Source: Delphinus delphis (lineage: Eukaryota; Chordata; Mammalia; Artiodactyla; Delphinidae). From it: a stretch of DNA of 64,000 nt. Shown here one piece after another: positions 1 to 10,741 of this stretch. Numbering within the stretch: position 1 is the stretch's first letter; every line of letters begins with the position of its first letter. The position numbers and the translations under genes are program-made. The stretch covers positions 58,208,740 to 58,272,739 of the forward strand of contig NC_082691.1 in the NCBI RefSeq assembly GCF_949987515.2, read 5' to 3'. Below the pieces are notes generated by a model. That model was not told the origin of the DNA and searched no databases. It worked only from the letters and a program-made list of their open reading frames with translations.

Positions 1-1560
1 GGAAAACACAACACAGTGCGGCAGTGAATGGAACAACGCTTTTACTCACGTAGAGAGAGAAGGGAAGGAGCAAAATTAGCTCCAGTGGTGTGCATGGGTC
101 CCTCACGGCTATCAAGGCCAGCAGGTGCCCCCGGCAGTGATACAGGGCAGCTGGCCTATGTGCATCCACTCCCACTGCAGCTGAAGGACTCTGACCCCAT
201 TTCCGTGGAGTCTGAAATACAAAGCTGAAGGCCATTCAGTACAAGCTTAAGCAGAACAAAGAAACTCATTGAGCCTAAAACAGGAAAAGATAATTCCACA
301 CAAGGTGACAAGCCCAGCACGGGCTGTGTGGCTCTCTCTCTCAGTAAGGCGGTGTCCTGGGCCCAAGGTCCATTCTCAGGTGGCTGAGCAAGGGTTGAAG
401 ACTGTGGACACAAGTCTGCCTTTCCCCACAAAATTATGCTGGGCTGCTCCCTACCTGAGTCAGACGCATTTAACGAGAAGATGTGGAAGGAGAAACACTC
501 CAGGCTCCGCTGTGTTTCCCGAGAAGAACAAAGTGAACGAAATCAAGGTCATCGGTTGTGACCGTGCTCATCACTCGCCTTCTCGGTCTGACTTTCAGGG
601 AAGGCAGACCAAAGAGGAAATCTAAGACCTGGGCAGCTTCTCTTCATGCTGGCTTCTCAGGCCTGGCACCAGAAGTTCCAGCTCCACTTAAACTTTTCCC
701 TGGATGTAAGGAAGGCAAGCAATTCAGCAAATGCTCAGCTAACTGTGGGCAACCAAAGACTCCTGAGACTTCTCTTATAAAGTTCACCCCAGTTCATGCC
801 TCCAAAAGTCCTTGCCTCTCTGGAAAGTCAGCTTCCCTCAGGACTTGTAACTTGGCTTTGGTCAAGTAACTTTAAAATTGAATGCTATATCTCAAGATTG
901 ATAACCCAGTTAGGCATCAAGACCACATTTGTTTCCTGCCCAGCACTTTTGCAGTGGAGGAGGGATGCATGCAGAAGGCTGGAGAGGAATACCAAGGTTT
1001 CTGTGGGTGTTCTGCTCCCCAGCCAACCCTGTACACGCACACATGTACTATGCTTCCTGGCTCTCACCTTCTATTTCAGCCACCAGGCCTCTGGTTCATT
1101 GCTCTGAGGAACGGCCTGGAAAGCAGGCCCCACGGTTTCTCCATGTTGTTATCACATGGGAGGGACTGGAGAACAAGACACTAGTGGGTTTACTCTTGCG
1201 GTGGAAGCTCTGTCCCGATCCTCCTCCAAGACTGAGGTATCATCGTATTCCCACTCCCCCACCCCATGAGCTCTCCCTGCTGGTGACTTACAGCTGAATC
1301 CCTGCATCCAATGACTGGCAGTGTTGGGGGATGGAGGCCCAACCCTCTTGCCACAGCTGTGCCAACTCTGAAGGGCCGTCCCAGCTCCTGTTGGGCTGGC
1401 CAAGTCCTCTGCTGTGACTGTGGCACAGTGCAACCTTCTCTTCTGCCCAGCTCTGCTTCCCTCATGCCCACACAGGTGTGGTTCCCACTGTCCAATAAAC
1501 CTCTTGCCCACAAACTCATCTTAGAGTCCGCTTCCCCAGAAACCTGATCTGTGACAACTC
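1..1560. other. Unassigned sequence ending in an LTR-like tail
   Basis: No exon or clearly recognised repeat is seen in most of this stretch. The last part (about 1290-1560) reads like the sense-strand end of an old dispersed repeat. A pyrimidine-rich run leads to a polyadenylation signal AATAAA at about 1494-1499, followed by a segment reading CTTAGAGTCCGCTTCCCC and a GTGACAAC-type end. I have seen such tails in old mammalian dispersed repeats but cannot name the family. Short open frames on both strands lack domains and overlap each other, so they are not called. Confidence 0.3.
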
Positions 1561-1953
1561 GGAAGTTCCCTGGGAGGAGGAATTCCTGGTGAGCAGCAAG
1601 GGAAGGAAGAATTCTGGAATGTGATAGGGAGAATACGCAAGGACAACCATCAAGAGTGATATAAATTCAATATTCAGACCTTATACCAACTTCCCCTCCC
1701 TCTTTCCTAGGTGAGTGTGGGGAGAATATAGCTATGGGTGGGATTGCAATAAAGTGTATGCTAAGGAGGCGATTGAGCCATATTTCTTCTCCTGGAATGC
1801 CATCACAGTTTGAAAAGACCGTATCTGTCAAATCCTAAAGCCTTTAATACATCTTAGGCAAGTTTCCATGTTTTGGGGAAGACTAAATATGAGCCTGTGG
1901 GGAAGTACGAGGGCTGGTTTATGAGTAGGTGGTTAAGAGATCACCTAATATAT
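1561..1953. other. Unassigned unique-looking sequence
   Basis: Nothing recognisable: no long frame, no repeat family and no simple repeat. It is flanked on the right by a CHR SINE whose target-site duplication begins at 1954. Confidence 0.4.
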
Positions 1954-1966
1954 GTGATTGGAATTA

Positions 1967-2313
1967 TAAACTTATTTATTTATTTATTTATGGCTGCGTT
2001 GGGTCTTCATTGCTGCATGTGGGATTTCTTTAGTTGAGTCGAGTGGGGGCTGCTCTTTGTTGCGGTGCACGGGCTTCTCATTGTGGTGGCTTCTCTTGTT
2101 GCGGAGCATGGGCTCTAGGCGCATGAGGTTCAGTAGTTGTGGCACGCGGGCTCAGTAGTTGTGGCTCGCAGGCTCTAGAACGCAGGCTCAGTAGTTGTGG
2201 TGCACGGGCTTAGTTGCTCAGTGGCATGCGGGATCTTCCTCGACCAGGGCTCGAACCCATGTCCCCTGCATTGGCAGGTGGGTTCTTAACCACTGCGCCA
2301 CCAGGGAAGCCTG
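1967..2313 (-). mobile_element. CHR SINE, long form, antisense
   Basis: This is a tRNA-Glu-related CHR SINE in antisense orientation. The tRNA-like head lies at the right end (GCGCCACCAGGGAAGCC, reverse complement of the usual start) and the A/T-rich (TTTA)n tail lies at the left, about 1971-1990. It is flanked by a perfect 13 bp target-site duplication, GTGATTGGAATTA, at 1954-1966 and 2314-2326. At about 347 bp it belongs to the long form, whose body contains several reiterated CAGTAGTTGTGG-type blocks (reverse complement of CCACAACTACTG). It has many substitutions relative to the short copies in the window, so it is an older insertion. No coding capacity. Confidence 0.93.
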
Positions 2314-2326
2314 GTGATTGGAATTA

Positions 2327-3381
2327 AATGGTACAATTTTCTTGCATTATGTCTAAATTCCAATAGCCTTCTGGTATTTGAGTTTTGAAAAATGAATAAT
2401 CTGTTATAAGTATGCAAAATAGTAGATTTATAAGTTAATAATTATCAACTATTACTTCTCAGCTATCTTGGAGCAAGACAAGTGCTTAGAGAGGGGTTGG
2501 GATGTGGGTATGTGGGTACCAGAGGCCCTGTAAGATGAAGTGGGAGGGAACAAAGAGGAGCTATGCTTGCCTTATAATTTCTTGGCTATTATGGTAATAT
2601 GAGTTAAAACAAGTGTTTCCCAAAATGTGATGCTCATAACCCTGGTGGAACCAAAAGGGATCTTAGGTGGTGTAAGAGAAAAATATTTACAATGTTCATC
2701 ATTATGAATTGATAGTTACAGTTACCTCTTATTTTTGGCAAGTGTTTCTTCTATTTATAGGTAGTGATATAAACTTTTCTTTTAAAATTATTTAAGTTCA
2801 AAACAAATCTATTTAAATAAAATATTTACTAATATAAGTGGCCTGCAGATATTGTAAAAATAAGTCATCACAATGGTGGTTTGTGAATATTGAAAGTTTA
2901 GATGTAAGACCTGTTGGTTCAAGGTACTAAAGAGAATTAGAGAAAAAAGATTATCCAGAACATTCTGAGAACTCAGCAAATATTAAATAAAATACCGAAG
3001 GATACCATGTAGAATTCATGTCAGATTGTTCAAACTGCTTACGTGTTTCTCCTGCAAACTGCTTACATTTTTGTTGTTGCTTTTGATATGTTCTTAACTA
3101 AACTAGTACCCACCCGCCTCCACCCCGTCCTCATGTCACATACTGTGTAAAATTGTTCTAGGACTTTTAGTCTCTAGCACACTTGCACAGTCTAAGATTT
3201 TGTCACGTATCACGCCCATGATATTATTGCCCATTAATTACACACCCAACACATATCAGGTATCATTAAAGCCCATTCACTAAACATAAAACTAGAGAAT
3301 TTCAAGGGAATTTGGGAAAAAAATCCCCAAAACTTCCCAGTCTGGAAGGTCTCCAGACTAAATATAGAAACTTGAGGCAAG
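2327..3381. other. AT-rich unassigned sequence
   Basis: About 1 kb of AT-rich DNA without a frame above background. A stretch around 2610-2900, with phrases such as CCCAAAATGTGATGCTCATAACC, resembles decayed DNA-transposon sequence, but I cannot assign a family. No microsatellite and no RNA gene are visible. Confidence 0.35.
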
Positions 3382-3609
3382 TAGTGGTTTTCAAACTTTT
3401 TCAACCACAGAACATTCTGTCCAAATAAATTTTACCAGGAAACCCAAAGTCACAGGGAAAATGTGTGCAGAGCTGCTTGGTGGGTGGCAGTGCTGGGGTC
3501 GTGACAGTCCTCATGTGATGCACGGTCCCCTCCTCTCTCTCCTCGGTGTCCCCACCCCACCCACACTAACCCACCCCTGAGGCTTGGGTGATCCGTTTGA
3601 AAACCTCTG
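3382..3609 (+). mobile_element. Short hAT-like non-autonomous DNA transposon
   Basis: A roughly 228 bp element is bounded by inverted ends. The left end reads TAGTGGTTTTCAAAC at 3382 and the right end reads GTTTGAAAACCTCTG up to 3609, which is the reverse complement of CAGAGGTTTTCAAAC. The CAGNGGTTYTCAAAC type of terminus is characteristic of mammalian hAT-Charlie elements. An 8 bp target-site duplication is not preserved. The interior has no transposase frame, so it would be a non-autonomous relic. Strand is arbitrary. Confidence 0.6.
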
Positions 3610-3784
3610 ACCTGGAACCATTTTCTTTCCCTTTCTGTCTACACCTGTCATTTTGTGGCAGCAAGCTTCTATTTCATGATACGGCACAGTGATTGTATAT
3701 TCTACCTGAACTACAGACCTGTCTTGATCAAGAGCCCCCCACCCACCAAAAAAGTTTGGATTTAGGGGATAAACAAACAAAAAA

Positions 3785-3910
3785 CCTCCTAGATCGTAAA
3801 CCTCACGCAGGGCCTCGAGCTACTGGCTTGTTTCTCATTGTGTAGCCCCAGTGTCTAGCAGGTCTCCCCATATACGTGGGATGAACAAATGAAAGAATGA
3901 ACAGAAGAGG
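3785..3910 (+). repeat. L2 LINE 3' end fragment
   Basis: The order of short blocks fits the L2 3' terminus: a 'taaacctcacgcaggg' block, then TCATTGTGTAGCCCCAGTG, TCTAGCA, and a tail with GAACAAATGAAAGAATGAAC. In L2 these correspond to the 'gtaagctccttgagggcaggg ... tgaatgaatga' end. The copy is heavily diverged, as expected for this ancient family. Confidence 0.6.
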
Positions 3911-4595
3911 GAGGTTAGGCTATGATGCATTTTGAGAAATGGGATTAATGGGTCAAAGGGTGTGCACACTTTCATAACTTTCAGTGAATGAGTTATTATA
4001 AAGAGCAGCTGGGGACAGTGGGACAGGTCACAGTAATCTGTACGCAGTGAGCCCCGAGGTGATGATGCTTGGGAGAAGGTAGTGGTAGGAAAGAAAATGT
4101 GAATCCATAACAATAAGAAAAGAAACAATGCTGGTGATGGGTAGAGTTTGGGAACCTGAAAGATTTGGGCCAAAAATGATTTTTGTTTCCATCATAAAGA
4201 TGCTGTCTGAGGGATTAGAAATATCACAACGCTCTTCACAAAGCTGGTCAGAAGCTTAGCTCCTGGTCTAAGTTGACAGTTACCTTAAAAGACATAATTC
4301 AGCCACATCTGTCGCTGCTTTGGGTGTGCCTTGTCATGCAGATTGAAGTAGGAAAGCCAACGCACTCAACATTTGCCCTGGTGAGTTCCCCAGTCAGAGG
4401 TGGTGACGGTCTCAGTCTTTTGGGTTGGAATGAGGATGGATAAATGAACGTTCTTAGGTCGTCGTACAGACTCTCTTCCCACGTCTCTCTGCTTCTCCAC
4501 CCCTCCAAGCACTAGGTGGTTTCTGCCCTCCCCCAAACTTTCCCAGGCAACCCAGCCCTAAGAAGGCTTATCCAGCCCCTGATCACTTCTAGTCT
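3911..4595. other. Unassigned sequence
   Basis: No repeat family, microsatellite or plausible exon can be recognised. Short frames on the minus strand (for example 3835-4173) are rich in Leu, Phe and Ser, without domains, and overlap the L2 tail, so they are treated as chance. Confidence 0.4.
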
Positions 4596-4790
4596 CCTTG
4601 GGCTGTGATATTTATTTTACACCTGTCCCTGTCTGTGTGCCTCACGGGATACATGCGTGAGTTGTCTCCCTGACTGGATGAAAAGGACGCTGAGGGCAGG
4701 GTCTTACATTTCTTTATTTATTCCATAACACCTTTCCCCAGACCTCCCATGGGACAGGCACTGAGGCCATGCTGGTTGATTGAATGACAC
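4596..4790 (+). repeat. L2 LINE 3' end fragment
   Basis: Diverged L2 3' sequence in sense orientation. The 'gactggatgaaaaggacgctgagggcagggtctta' segment corresponds to the L2 'agactgtaagctccttgagggcagggaccgtgtctta' region. It is followed by GGGACAGGCACTGAGGCCATG and the terminal GATTGAATGAC. Boundaries are approximate. Confidence 0.5.
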
Positions 4791-5550
4791 ACGGATAAAC
4801 TGAACAGGAGCCTGCTCCGTCTCCAGTTCACTTCTGCTCCATATTGTTTTATTGGATTATCCAGCCCATGAAAGCCCACAGCCTGGATCATGAGACAAGT
4901 TTCCCAGAAGACTGAAGGGGAACTTGATTTACTGTTCTTGGAGCTTCAAGGCAGGAACGTCCCAGGAGGGGTGACATTTCCTTGTAGAACATTCCCATCA
5001 AAGGCGTCACATGGTTATGCGTACTGACACCACTTGTTCCACGTGGAGATACACCTAAAAGCTCTACTGGTGTAATGCCACGTGGATATTTTTGGCTAAA
5101 TGCCCCGAAGGGACACGCTCACACGTACAGTGGGATGTGCATATCGGGGGACATAAAGACTTGGTTTTCCTGGATGGAAAAAAACTGGTAAATGAAATGA
5201 TAGGGTGTTAGGGATGACATTCTCCTCCATCTGAGAAACATAATTTGAAAGTCCATGGATCACCCTTCCCAACCGATTCTCCTTGAAGGATGGATCTAAG
5301 GCAGGGAGGGGCGGGGGGTGATGGGGGAAGGGAGTACCTCGATTGGCAGAACCTGAGGGAATTAGGTCACTAAACTGGAAACAGGCATGACAGCCTCTCC
5401 TGGGCCCCTAGAACCCAGCTCCACCTCCAAGAGGCCATTGCCAGGTGGTGGGTGGGATAATCCAGCTCCCTTTCTGTCTTTCCTTCCTTCACGTGTTCTA
5501 ATTCCTGTTCCTGCCCCCAAAAGATGATGGAACAGAAAAGCAGTATAAAG
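4791..5550. other. Unassigned sequence
   Basis: No gene or repeat recognised. A G-rich patch (about 5300-5330) and ordinary unique-looking sequence fill the interval up to the target-site duplication of the next SINE. Confidence 0.4.
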
Positions 5551-5562
5551 TTGTAGCAAAGA

Positions 5563-5672
5563 TGGGACTTCCCTGGTGGTCCAGTGGTTAAGACTCCACG
5601 CTTCTACAGCAGAGGACACGGGTGCGACCCCCGGTTGGGGAACTAAGATCCCGCGTGGCATGTGGTGTGGCC

Positions 5673-5701
<29 letters not shown>
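5563..5701 (+). mobile_element. CHR-type SINE, short form, sense
   Basis: The sense tRNA-like head begins GGGACTTCCCTGGTGGTCCAGTGG and the body ends with TGTGGCCA before a pure A run of about 28 bases (5673-5700). An imperfect 12 bp target-site duplication flanks it: TTGTAGCAAAGA at 5551-5562 and TTGTAGTGAAGA at 5702-5713. The body is only about 110 bp and ends in the GTGGCC-A(n) type of junction, so it is the short CHR/Bov-tA-like form rather than the 200 bp form. Confidence 0.9.
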
Positions 5702-5704
<3 letters not shown>

Positions 5705-5764
5705 TAGTGAAGAGCTCTGTCTTTAAACATGTGAGGAGGGATCCAGATCTAACTTCCTGTTACA

Positions 5765-5935
5765 CCAGGTGGCAGGATTTTGAATAATTTGTTCAACATC
5801 TCTTAGCCTCAATGTCTTCATCTGAAAAATGATGTTGGTACTTACCTTGTAAGGTTTCTGTGAAAATAAAAAGAAATAATAGTCATAAAACTCTTAGCAC
5901 AGTGACTGATGTGTAGGAAGTGTTCATGAAGTATA
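5765..5935 (+). repeat. MIR SINE, sense
   Basis: The MIR core is recognised from the usual order of blocks. A 'tgttcaacatctcttagcctcaatgtcttcatctgaaaaatg' segment (the 'cttaacctctctgagcctcagtttcctcatctgtaaaatgg' core) is followed by 'tacttaccttgtaaggtt' and 'cttagcacagtgactgatgtgtaggaagtgttcatgaa'. Substitutions are numerous, as expected for an ancient SINE. Confidence 0.8.
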
Positions 5936-6025
5936 TTTACTCAGCAAATATTTATTAAGCACTTATGTACCCAGCATTGTTCTAGGCACCTGGGTCACAT
6001 CAATGGACGGTAGCTCTTATTATGG
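5936..6025 (-). repeat. L2 3' end, antisense
   Basis: CAGCAAATATTTATTAAGCA, followed by 'cttatgtacccagcattgttctaggcacctgggtcacatcaatgg', is the reverse complement of the L2 3' terminus ('...cctagcacagtgcctggcacatagtaggcgctcaataaatgtttgttga'). It abuts the preceding MIR. Confidence 0.65.
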
Positions 6026-7380
6026 GATCCTAGTGGGGTGGGCAGACGGTGGGGTCAGGGAGAAGCTTGGCTGAGCTAGTGTTGTGATAACCTCAATGTA
6101 CTACTTCTACAGAAATTCCAGAGGGAGCAGTGGGAGGGGGAAAAAGAGGGCCCACATTATTGCCCGCACTCTGAGAGAGACCCTGAGTCCCTTCCCCACT
6201 GGGAGCTGGCCCTCTGTAACAAAAAACTCCCACAGTTGCGTCTAGTGCCTGGGTCTCCTCTCCTCTCATGGGGGGTATCCAGTGACGTAGTAGAGTGCAT
6301 TTCCCTTCTCTGCTTCCAAGTTGGGTCAGCTCCAGCTACCCATCCCCTGGAACCTGCTCTGGGCCTTTTCTCCATGCTCCGGGTCTCAGTAGTACTGCCA
6401 GAAAATTGAGTTTAGATAAGGGTGGAATCTTACTCACACTTCACCTGGACGTGGTTTCCAGACCTTTTTCTGTCTTCCAGTCTTTCTCCCCACTTGCCTT
6501 CCACATCTGGCTGGTGAACTGCAGGGCTAGCCACTCCCACCGTTACGATTTTAACCCGGAAGAGACTCAAGGACAGAGGGGATCGTGTGGAAATTAGGGT
6601 GGCACATTCATGAACATGGGCTGTTCTTTGGAACCAACAACCGTAAAAAGGCATGGACAAAATAACTATATTTTGAGCCACAGATCGGCCACATCCCAGC
6701 GGGAGATGTTTTGCTTGTTGGAGAGTAAGGATGTAGTTTCCATGTCTATCACAGGTGGGAAACCAGCCAACCCAATGCTGTTCTCAGTTCCTTTCTGTCT
6801 GGGGACATCTGTGCAGCCTTACCGTTCCTACGACAGAGGTAGGAAAGTCCCTTCCTAACACTGGCCAGCTTGTATTCGCAGAGCTCCAGGAGACAGGCTT
6901 TTTTAGGTTTTCCTGACTGCTCCTGGGGCTTGGTTTCAAAGGTCTCCTATTGTCTAGCCTCCCACAGGCCCTGCAGCAACAGAGATTTAGAGCAGTCCAC
7001 ACTGAAAGAACAATTGCTGGGGCCCATGGGAGCCTGGGGGCCTCTTACTGGTAGGAGGAGAATTTGCATCTTGAATCATTACACACAGGAAGGGCTGAGG
7101 TCCTCAGACAAGGTGATTTTCTTGAGCACATCACAGCATTAGGTATAGGTTTGGAACACGTTGAGATCTCCCAACCGGAGGCAGCAACCGTGGGAAGAAA
7201 AGTCTTTTCTCAGCCAGGAGACCCCAATTCACTTCCAATAGGCATTTGAGATTTCTTCTGGAGGAGCTGTGTCCCTGGGCCCTGGAACATCTTACCAAAC
7301 CTGCCTGCTACTATTTGGGGGGTCCAGATGGCCTACAGTTTTCCTCTGCACCTCCACCTCCCCGGTTTTCCCAGGAAACA
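6026..7380. other. Unassigned sequence
   Basis: About 1.35 kb without a recognisable repeat or exon. Several short overlapping frames occur on both strands, but none has a recognisable motif. The stretch leads directly into the CpG-rich block at 7381. Confidence 0.4.
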
Positions 7381-7740
7381 GCGTCCTTCCCCACCTCCGC
7401 CCACCGAAGCTGCTGGTGCCGCACTGGGAGGAAAGACCTCGGCTTTAACGGAGCAGACCGCCCACGCTACAAATCTGAGGGCTCCGCAAGCGATGGGAAA
7501 GCCGAAGGCTTTATCTCCTGTGGCAAAAAGCACACATTTAAGAACAGGAACGCTGGGGCTGGATTACCCTTGAGACTTAATGACCAGAACTAAAATCCCG
7601 ACCGTCTATCAGGGGCTTTTGTCACCTCGCCTGCCAATCCGCTGCCTCTCAGTTCAAGGAAGCCGCTGGAGTGAAACTGAAGGCTGTTCGCTCAGGTCTC
7701 ATTGGACGCTGGCGCCCGGCTCACCTGCTCCACTTGGCTG
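7381..7740. promoter_or_regulatory. CpG-rich block (possible weak CpG island)
   Basis: By direct reading there are 21 CpG dinucleotides in these 360 bases, outside any recognised SINE. The rest of the window is CpG-poor except inside CHR SINEs. With roughly balanced C and G in a moderately GC-rich stretch, this gives an observed/expected ratio of roughly 0.8 by hand estimate. That is compatible with an unmethylated regulatory element, a promoter of a non-coding transcript, or a relatively young unrecognised GC-rich repeat. An AATAAA lies about 60 bases downstream at 7799-7804. The function is inferred; only the CpG density is observed. Confidence 0.4.
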
Positions 7741-8200
7741 CCTCCCGCCTGCCTCTCTGCTCAAAGCCCGTCTTGACTTGGCAGCAGTACAAGACAGAAT
7801 AAAAACATGCACTTCTACCCAAATTCCTGTCTCCTCTCATTTACACAGGAGATTAAATGATTTCTTTCCTTGTCTTAGATGGCTACTGTTCTTACTGCCC
7901 TGTTCCATCTACCTGTACGTTAGCTACAAGAAAAAAAGTTACCTACTTGAGTAACTAAGATGTTACACCTTTTCCACGTTGTTTTCTTAGTGAGTAATCA
8001 TCCTCATTTTATAGATAAGGAGAGTTGTCATTATAACATGTGCCCATCATCTACATCTATCCACCATCTCTTTATCCAAAAAATGGTCATTGTCTATTAT
8101 GAGCCAAGCAAAGTGCTACTTACTGCAGACTCTGAATCCAGTGCTCTTTCACCTGTACCATAGACATCTCAGGAATATGCCCCTTGATTACGAGGGAGCC
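7741..8200. other. Unassigned sequence downstream of the CpG-rich block
   Basis: The GC-rich character fades after about 7790 and the sequence becomes AT-rich. AATAAA occurs at 7799-7804 but no poly(A) run follows it, so a retroposed end is not supported. No exon can be assigned. Confidence 0.35.
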
Positions 8201-8460
8201 TGATTCATTCAACAGATATTTTTGGAGCACCTCCACTGTGCTGGCACATTTTCAATGCATACAACAAAAGCAAAAAAAGAAAAACAGAGATCCCAACAAA
8301 AATCCATTCCTTCATGGAGCTTATATTCTAAGTTCCATCTGTCTGTCTGGAGACAGATGATAAAAATAAGAAAAAATTAAAATATGTAACATGTTAGTGA
8401 CACGGGCTGTGGACAAGAATAAAGTAGAGAAGGTGGAGGGGGTGCTTAACATATGTCATG
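8200..8460 (-). repeat. L2 LINE 3' region, antisense
   Basis: The segment starts with CATTCAACAGATATTTTTGG and continues 'agcacctccactgtgctggcacat', then 'ccattccttcatggagcttatattctaa' and 'agacagatgataaaaataag'. These match in order the reverse complement of the L2 3' region. An A-rich stretch near 8265-8285 is internal and not a poly(A) tail. Confidence 0.65.
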
Positions 8461-9690
8461 TAAATAAATTATTTCCATGAAATTAACGACATGCTGTAGA
8501 AATAACACATTTTGGTTCACAGTAAATGTTCCTTGGTATTAGCCATTTCCTCCCCTCAATATTTCAGGAGCTGCTAAAACTACTCTCCTGTTTCTTCTTA
8601 CCTGGGCTAATCGTGTCCTGAGATGTGCCTGCTGTTGTGAGATTTTCCTCACAAATGAAAACAGAACTTGTGCTTGGTTCCTCCATCCATAGCAAATGAG
8701 CTAAGAGAGAAATAACTTCTGTGCATTTCTGCAGCTACATTTAGTTAAGTTATGCCTCTTCTTCTTCTTCTTCTTTTTTAAAGAAAGATATACCATAAAG
8801 CCTTATTGATTAAGCTCAGCAGTTTGAAATTTATGATGCTTTAGATAGGCTAGGGCTTGAGATTGCCTTGAGGAGAGGGGGATGTTAGCAAATTAAGAAT
8901 AAAAATAAGACGCTAAACATTGCACTACTTAAGGGAATAAGTAGCTTTTTTATTATTTTGAATAAGTTGTTTTAAACATCAGAAAAGTAAATCAGACTTG
9001 ACTGATATGCTCATTATAAATAATGCTTAACCTATTCCTAATAGCAGGAGCCAATGATATACTTGCTACCTTGATTTAGACTCATCATATCGTGCTTCAA
9101 GCCCAGTTGGATTTGAGAGTAGTAAAATGGCTTTTATTAAACAAATACTCTCGAATTCTCACGTCAGTAAATTGAGACTCACCTTTTACCCAAATTTAGC
9201 TAGATTTTAATGGATATCACACATCTTCAACCTGGTTTTTCCTGTAGCCTATTTCAAAAGACAGATTTGTTCAGCCTTATCAGTAAAGTACTCAATCATG
9301 CTTCCCTTGTATCAGGCACCTCAAGGGCAGGAGATAAGACAAACGTGCTTGATTTTTAACAGGTAGAAATACGTCTACATGAGGTTGACTGTACTTACCT
9401 AATGCCGGATATCTGAAAGGAATGTGAAAAATTAAGGCAATCATTGGTACTTCCAAATAGCTGGATGTTGGAGTCATATTTGCAAAACATAGATTATGCT
9501 GTCATGTCAGATTTGGGACACTTTGGGAGATTGGGAGAGGGATGAAATGGGTGGTGGCCAATGTCAGACTGGGTGGACATGCAGGTGGGTGACGTAGCTG
9601 ATCCACAGAGGTGGTTAGGTCAGTGAATCTATATGCAAATAGGAACACATAATGTCATTCCTGAGACACTAATTTCAAGGTTGATACTCC
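8461..9690. other. AT-rich unassigned sequence with a short (CTT)n
   Basis: No repeat family or exon is recognised. A short (CTT)n tract lies at about 8756-8774, followed by a T run. The rest is AT-rich and unique-looking. Confidence 0.4.
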
Positions 9691-10085
9691 AGATCTATTT
9701 CATCTTTTCGTTTTATCATTTTAGGAAATACAGAAATATATCCCAAAAAATCACCCTAAATCCCACTGACCAGAGATAGCTACTGTTAATAATTTTGGTA
9801 TATTTCTTATGTCTCTTTTTATTTCTCCCTAATGCAAATACATTTTTAAAAACAAACACTGGGATTATATTGTTTATATAATTTTATATGCTGCTGGTTT
9901 CATTTTTACACTTAGGGCATTTTTTCATGTTAATAAATACTTACTGAAAACATAGTATCTTATATCATAATTTATTCAACCTTTCCCTTGATGTGGAACA
10001 TCTAGATTGCTTTCATTTTTTCTCGCTTATGTATAATAAACATTCCTGAACATGTAAGCATGTTAAGAGCTCTGACAAATTACTC
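9690..10085. repeat. Old dispersed repeat (L1M-like 3' region)
   Basis: The segment has the wording of a widespread ancient mammalian repeat: 'ccactgaccagagatagctactgttaataattttggtatatttc', then 'taatttattcaacctttcccttgatgtggaacatctagattgctttcattttt', then 'ataataaacattcctgaacat'. The same succession occurs at 51905-52265. I believe it belongs to an old L1M-type 3' region but cannot confirm the subfamily. Confidence 0.45.
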
Positions 10086-10193
10086 CAGGTATTATTCTTG
10101 GTTATTTTCCTTATCTTCAGAGAGGCTTATGGAGACGTAAGTATTCCCAAGATCCAGATGAGAGACCAAGTGGTTTATTTGTGGCAAGAATGT

Positions 10194-10321
10194 GTTTTGT
10201 TTTGGCCATGCCTTGAGACATTCAGGATCTTAGTTCCCCGACCATGGATGGAACCTGTGCTCCCTGCAGTGGAGCAGTGGAAGTGCGGAGTCCTAACCAT
10301 TGGACCGCGGGGGAAGTCCCT
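10194..10321 (-). mobile_element. CHR-type SINE, short form, antisense
   Basis: This antisense copy shows the reverse-complemented tRNA-like head at its right end (GGAAGTCCC preceded by CCTAACCATTGGACC) and GTTTTGGCCATG near its left end, where the A tail has decayed. A 13 bp near-perfect target-site duplication flanks it: GTGGCAAGAATGT at 10181-10193 and GTGGCGAGAATGT at 10322-10334. It is the same short form as the copy at 5563, but an older insertion judging by tail loss and mismatches. Confidence 0.88.
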
Positions 10322-10389
10322 GTGGCGAGAATGTTTTGGAGTCACATTGATCCAATCACATTTAATCAATTCATTACTTCATTTGCTTA

Positions 10390-10495
10390 TTAAACAAGAA
10401 TTTGTTAAAGTCATACTATGTGTAAGCACTGCAGGAGATTACACAAAGATTTTGAGGGGTACTCCATTCTTGTTGGAAACACAGGCTTAGACAAC
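10390..10495 (-). repeat. Probable L2 3' end remnant, antisense
   Basis: 'aagaatttgttaaagtcatactatgtgtaagcactgcaggagattacacaaagattt' follows the order of the reverse-complemented L2 terminus (aacaaatatttattgagc, ctactatgtgccaggcactg, gggata). It is short and diverged, so confidence is modest. Confidence 0.45.
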
Positions 10496-10513
10496 ATTCA
10501 AGAAACCTTTACT

Positions 10514-10728
10514 GGGCTTCCCTGGTGGCGCAGTGGTTGAAAGTCCGCCTGCCGATGCAGGGGACACGGGTTCGTGGCCCTGTCCGGGAAGATCCCACAT
10601 GCCGCGGAGCGGCTGGGCCCGTGAGCCATGGCCGCTGAGGCTGCGTGTCCGGAGCCTGTGCTCCTCAACGGGAGAGGCCACAACAGTGAGAGGCCCGCGT
10701 ACAACAAAAAAAAAAAAAAAGAAAAAGA
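10514..10728 (+). mobile_element. CHR SINE, about 200 bp form, sense
   Basis: Sense copy beginning GGGCTTCCCTGGTGGCGCAG. It carries the tRNA-like head, the 'gatcccacatgccgcggagcgg' body and the 'gagaggccacaacagtgagaggcccgcgtac' end, followed by a partly interrupted A tail (10705-10732). The flanking duplication is AGAAACCTTTACT (10501-10513) versus AAAAACCTTTGCT (10729-10741), 11 of 13 matching. A C-rich frame across it gives the stereotyped peptide seen in every copy of this SINE, so it is not a gene. It lies only about 190 bp from the antisense copy at 10194. Confidence 0.93.
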
Positions 10729-10741
10729 AAAAACCTTTGCT

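Noticed and set aside
1290..1560. Host gene 3' end with AATAAA
   Set aside because: The wording around AATAAA resembles the tail of an old dispersed repeat rather than a unique 3' UTR, and no poly(A) or upstream exon is visible.
7580..7954. 124-codon frame downstream of the CpG-rich block, considered as a first exon
   Set aside because: The reading frame has no motif, continues into AT-rich non-coding-like sequence, and no donor site in a sensible position could be supported by eye.
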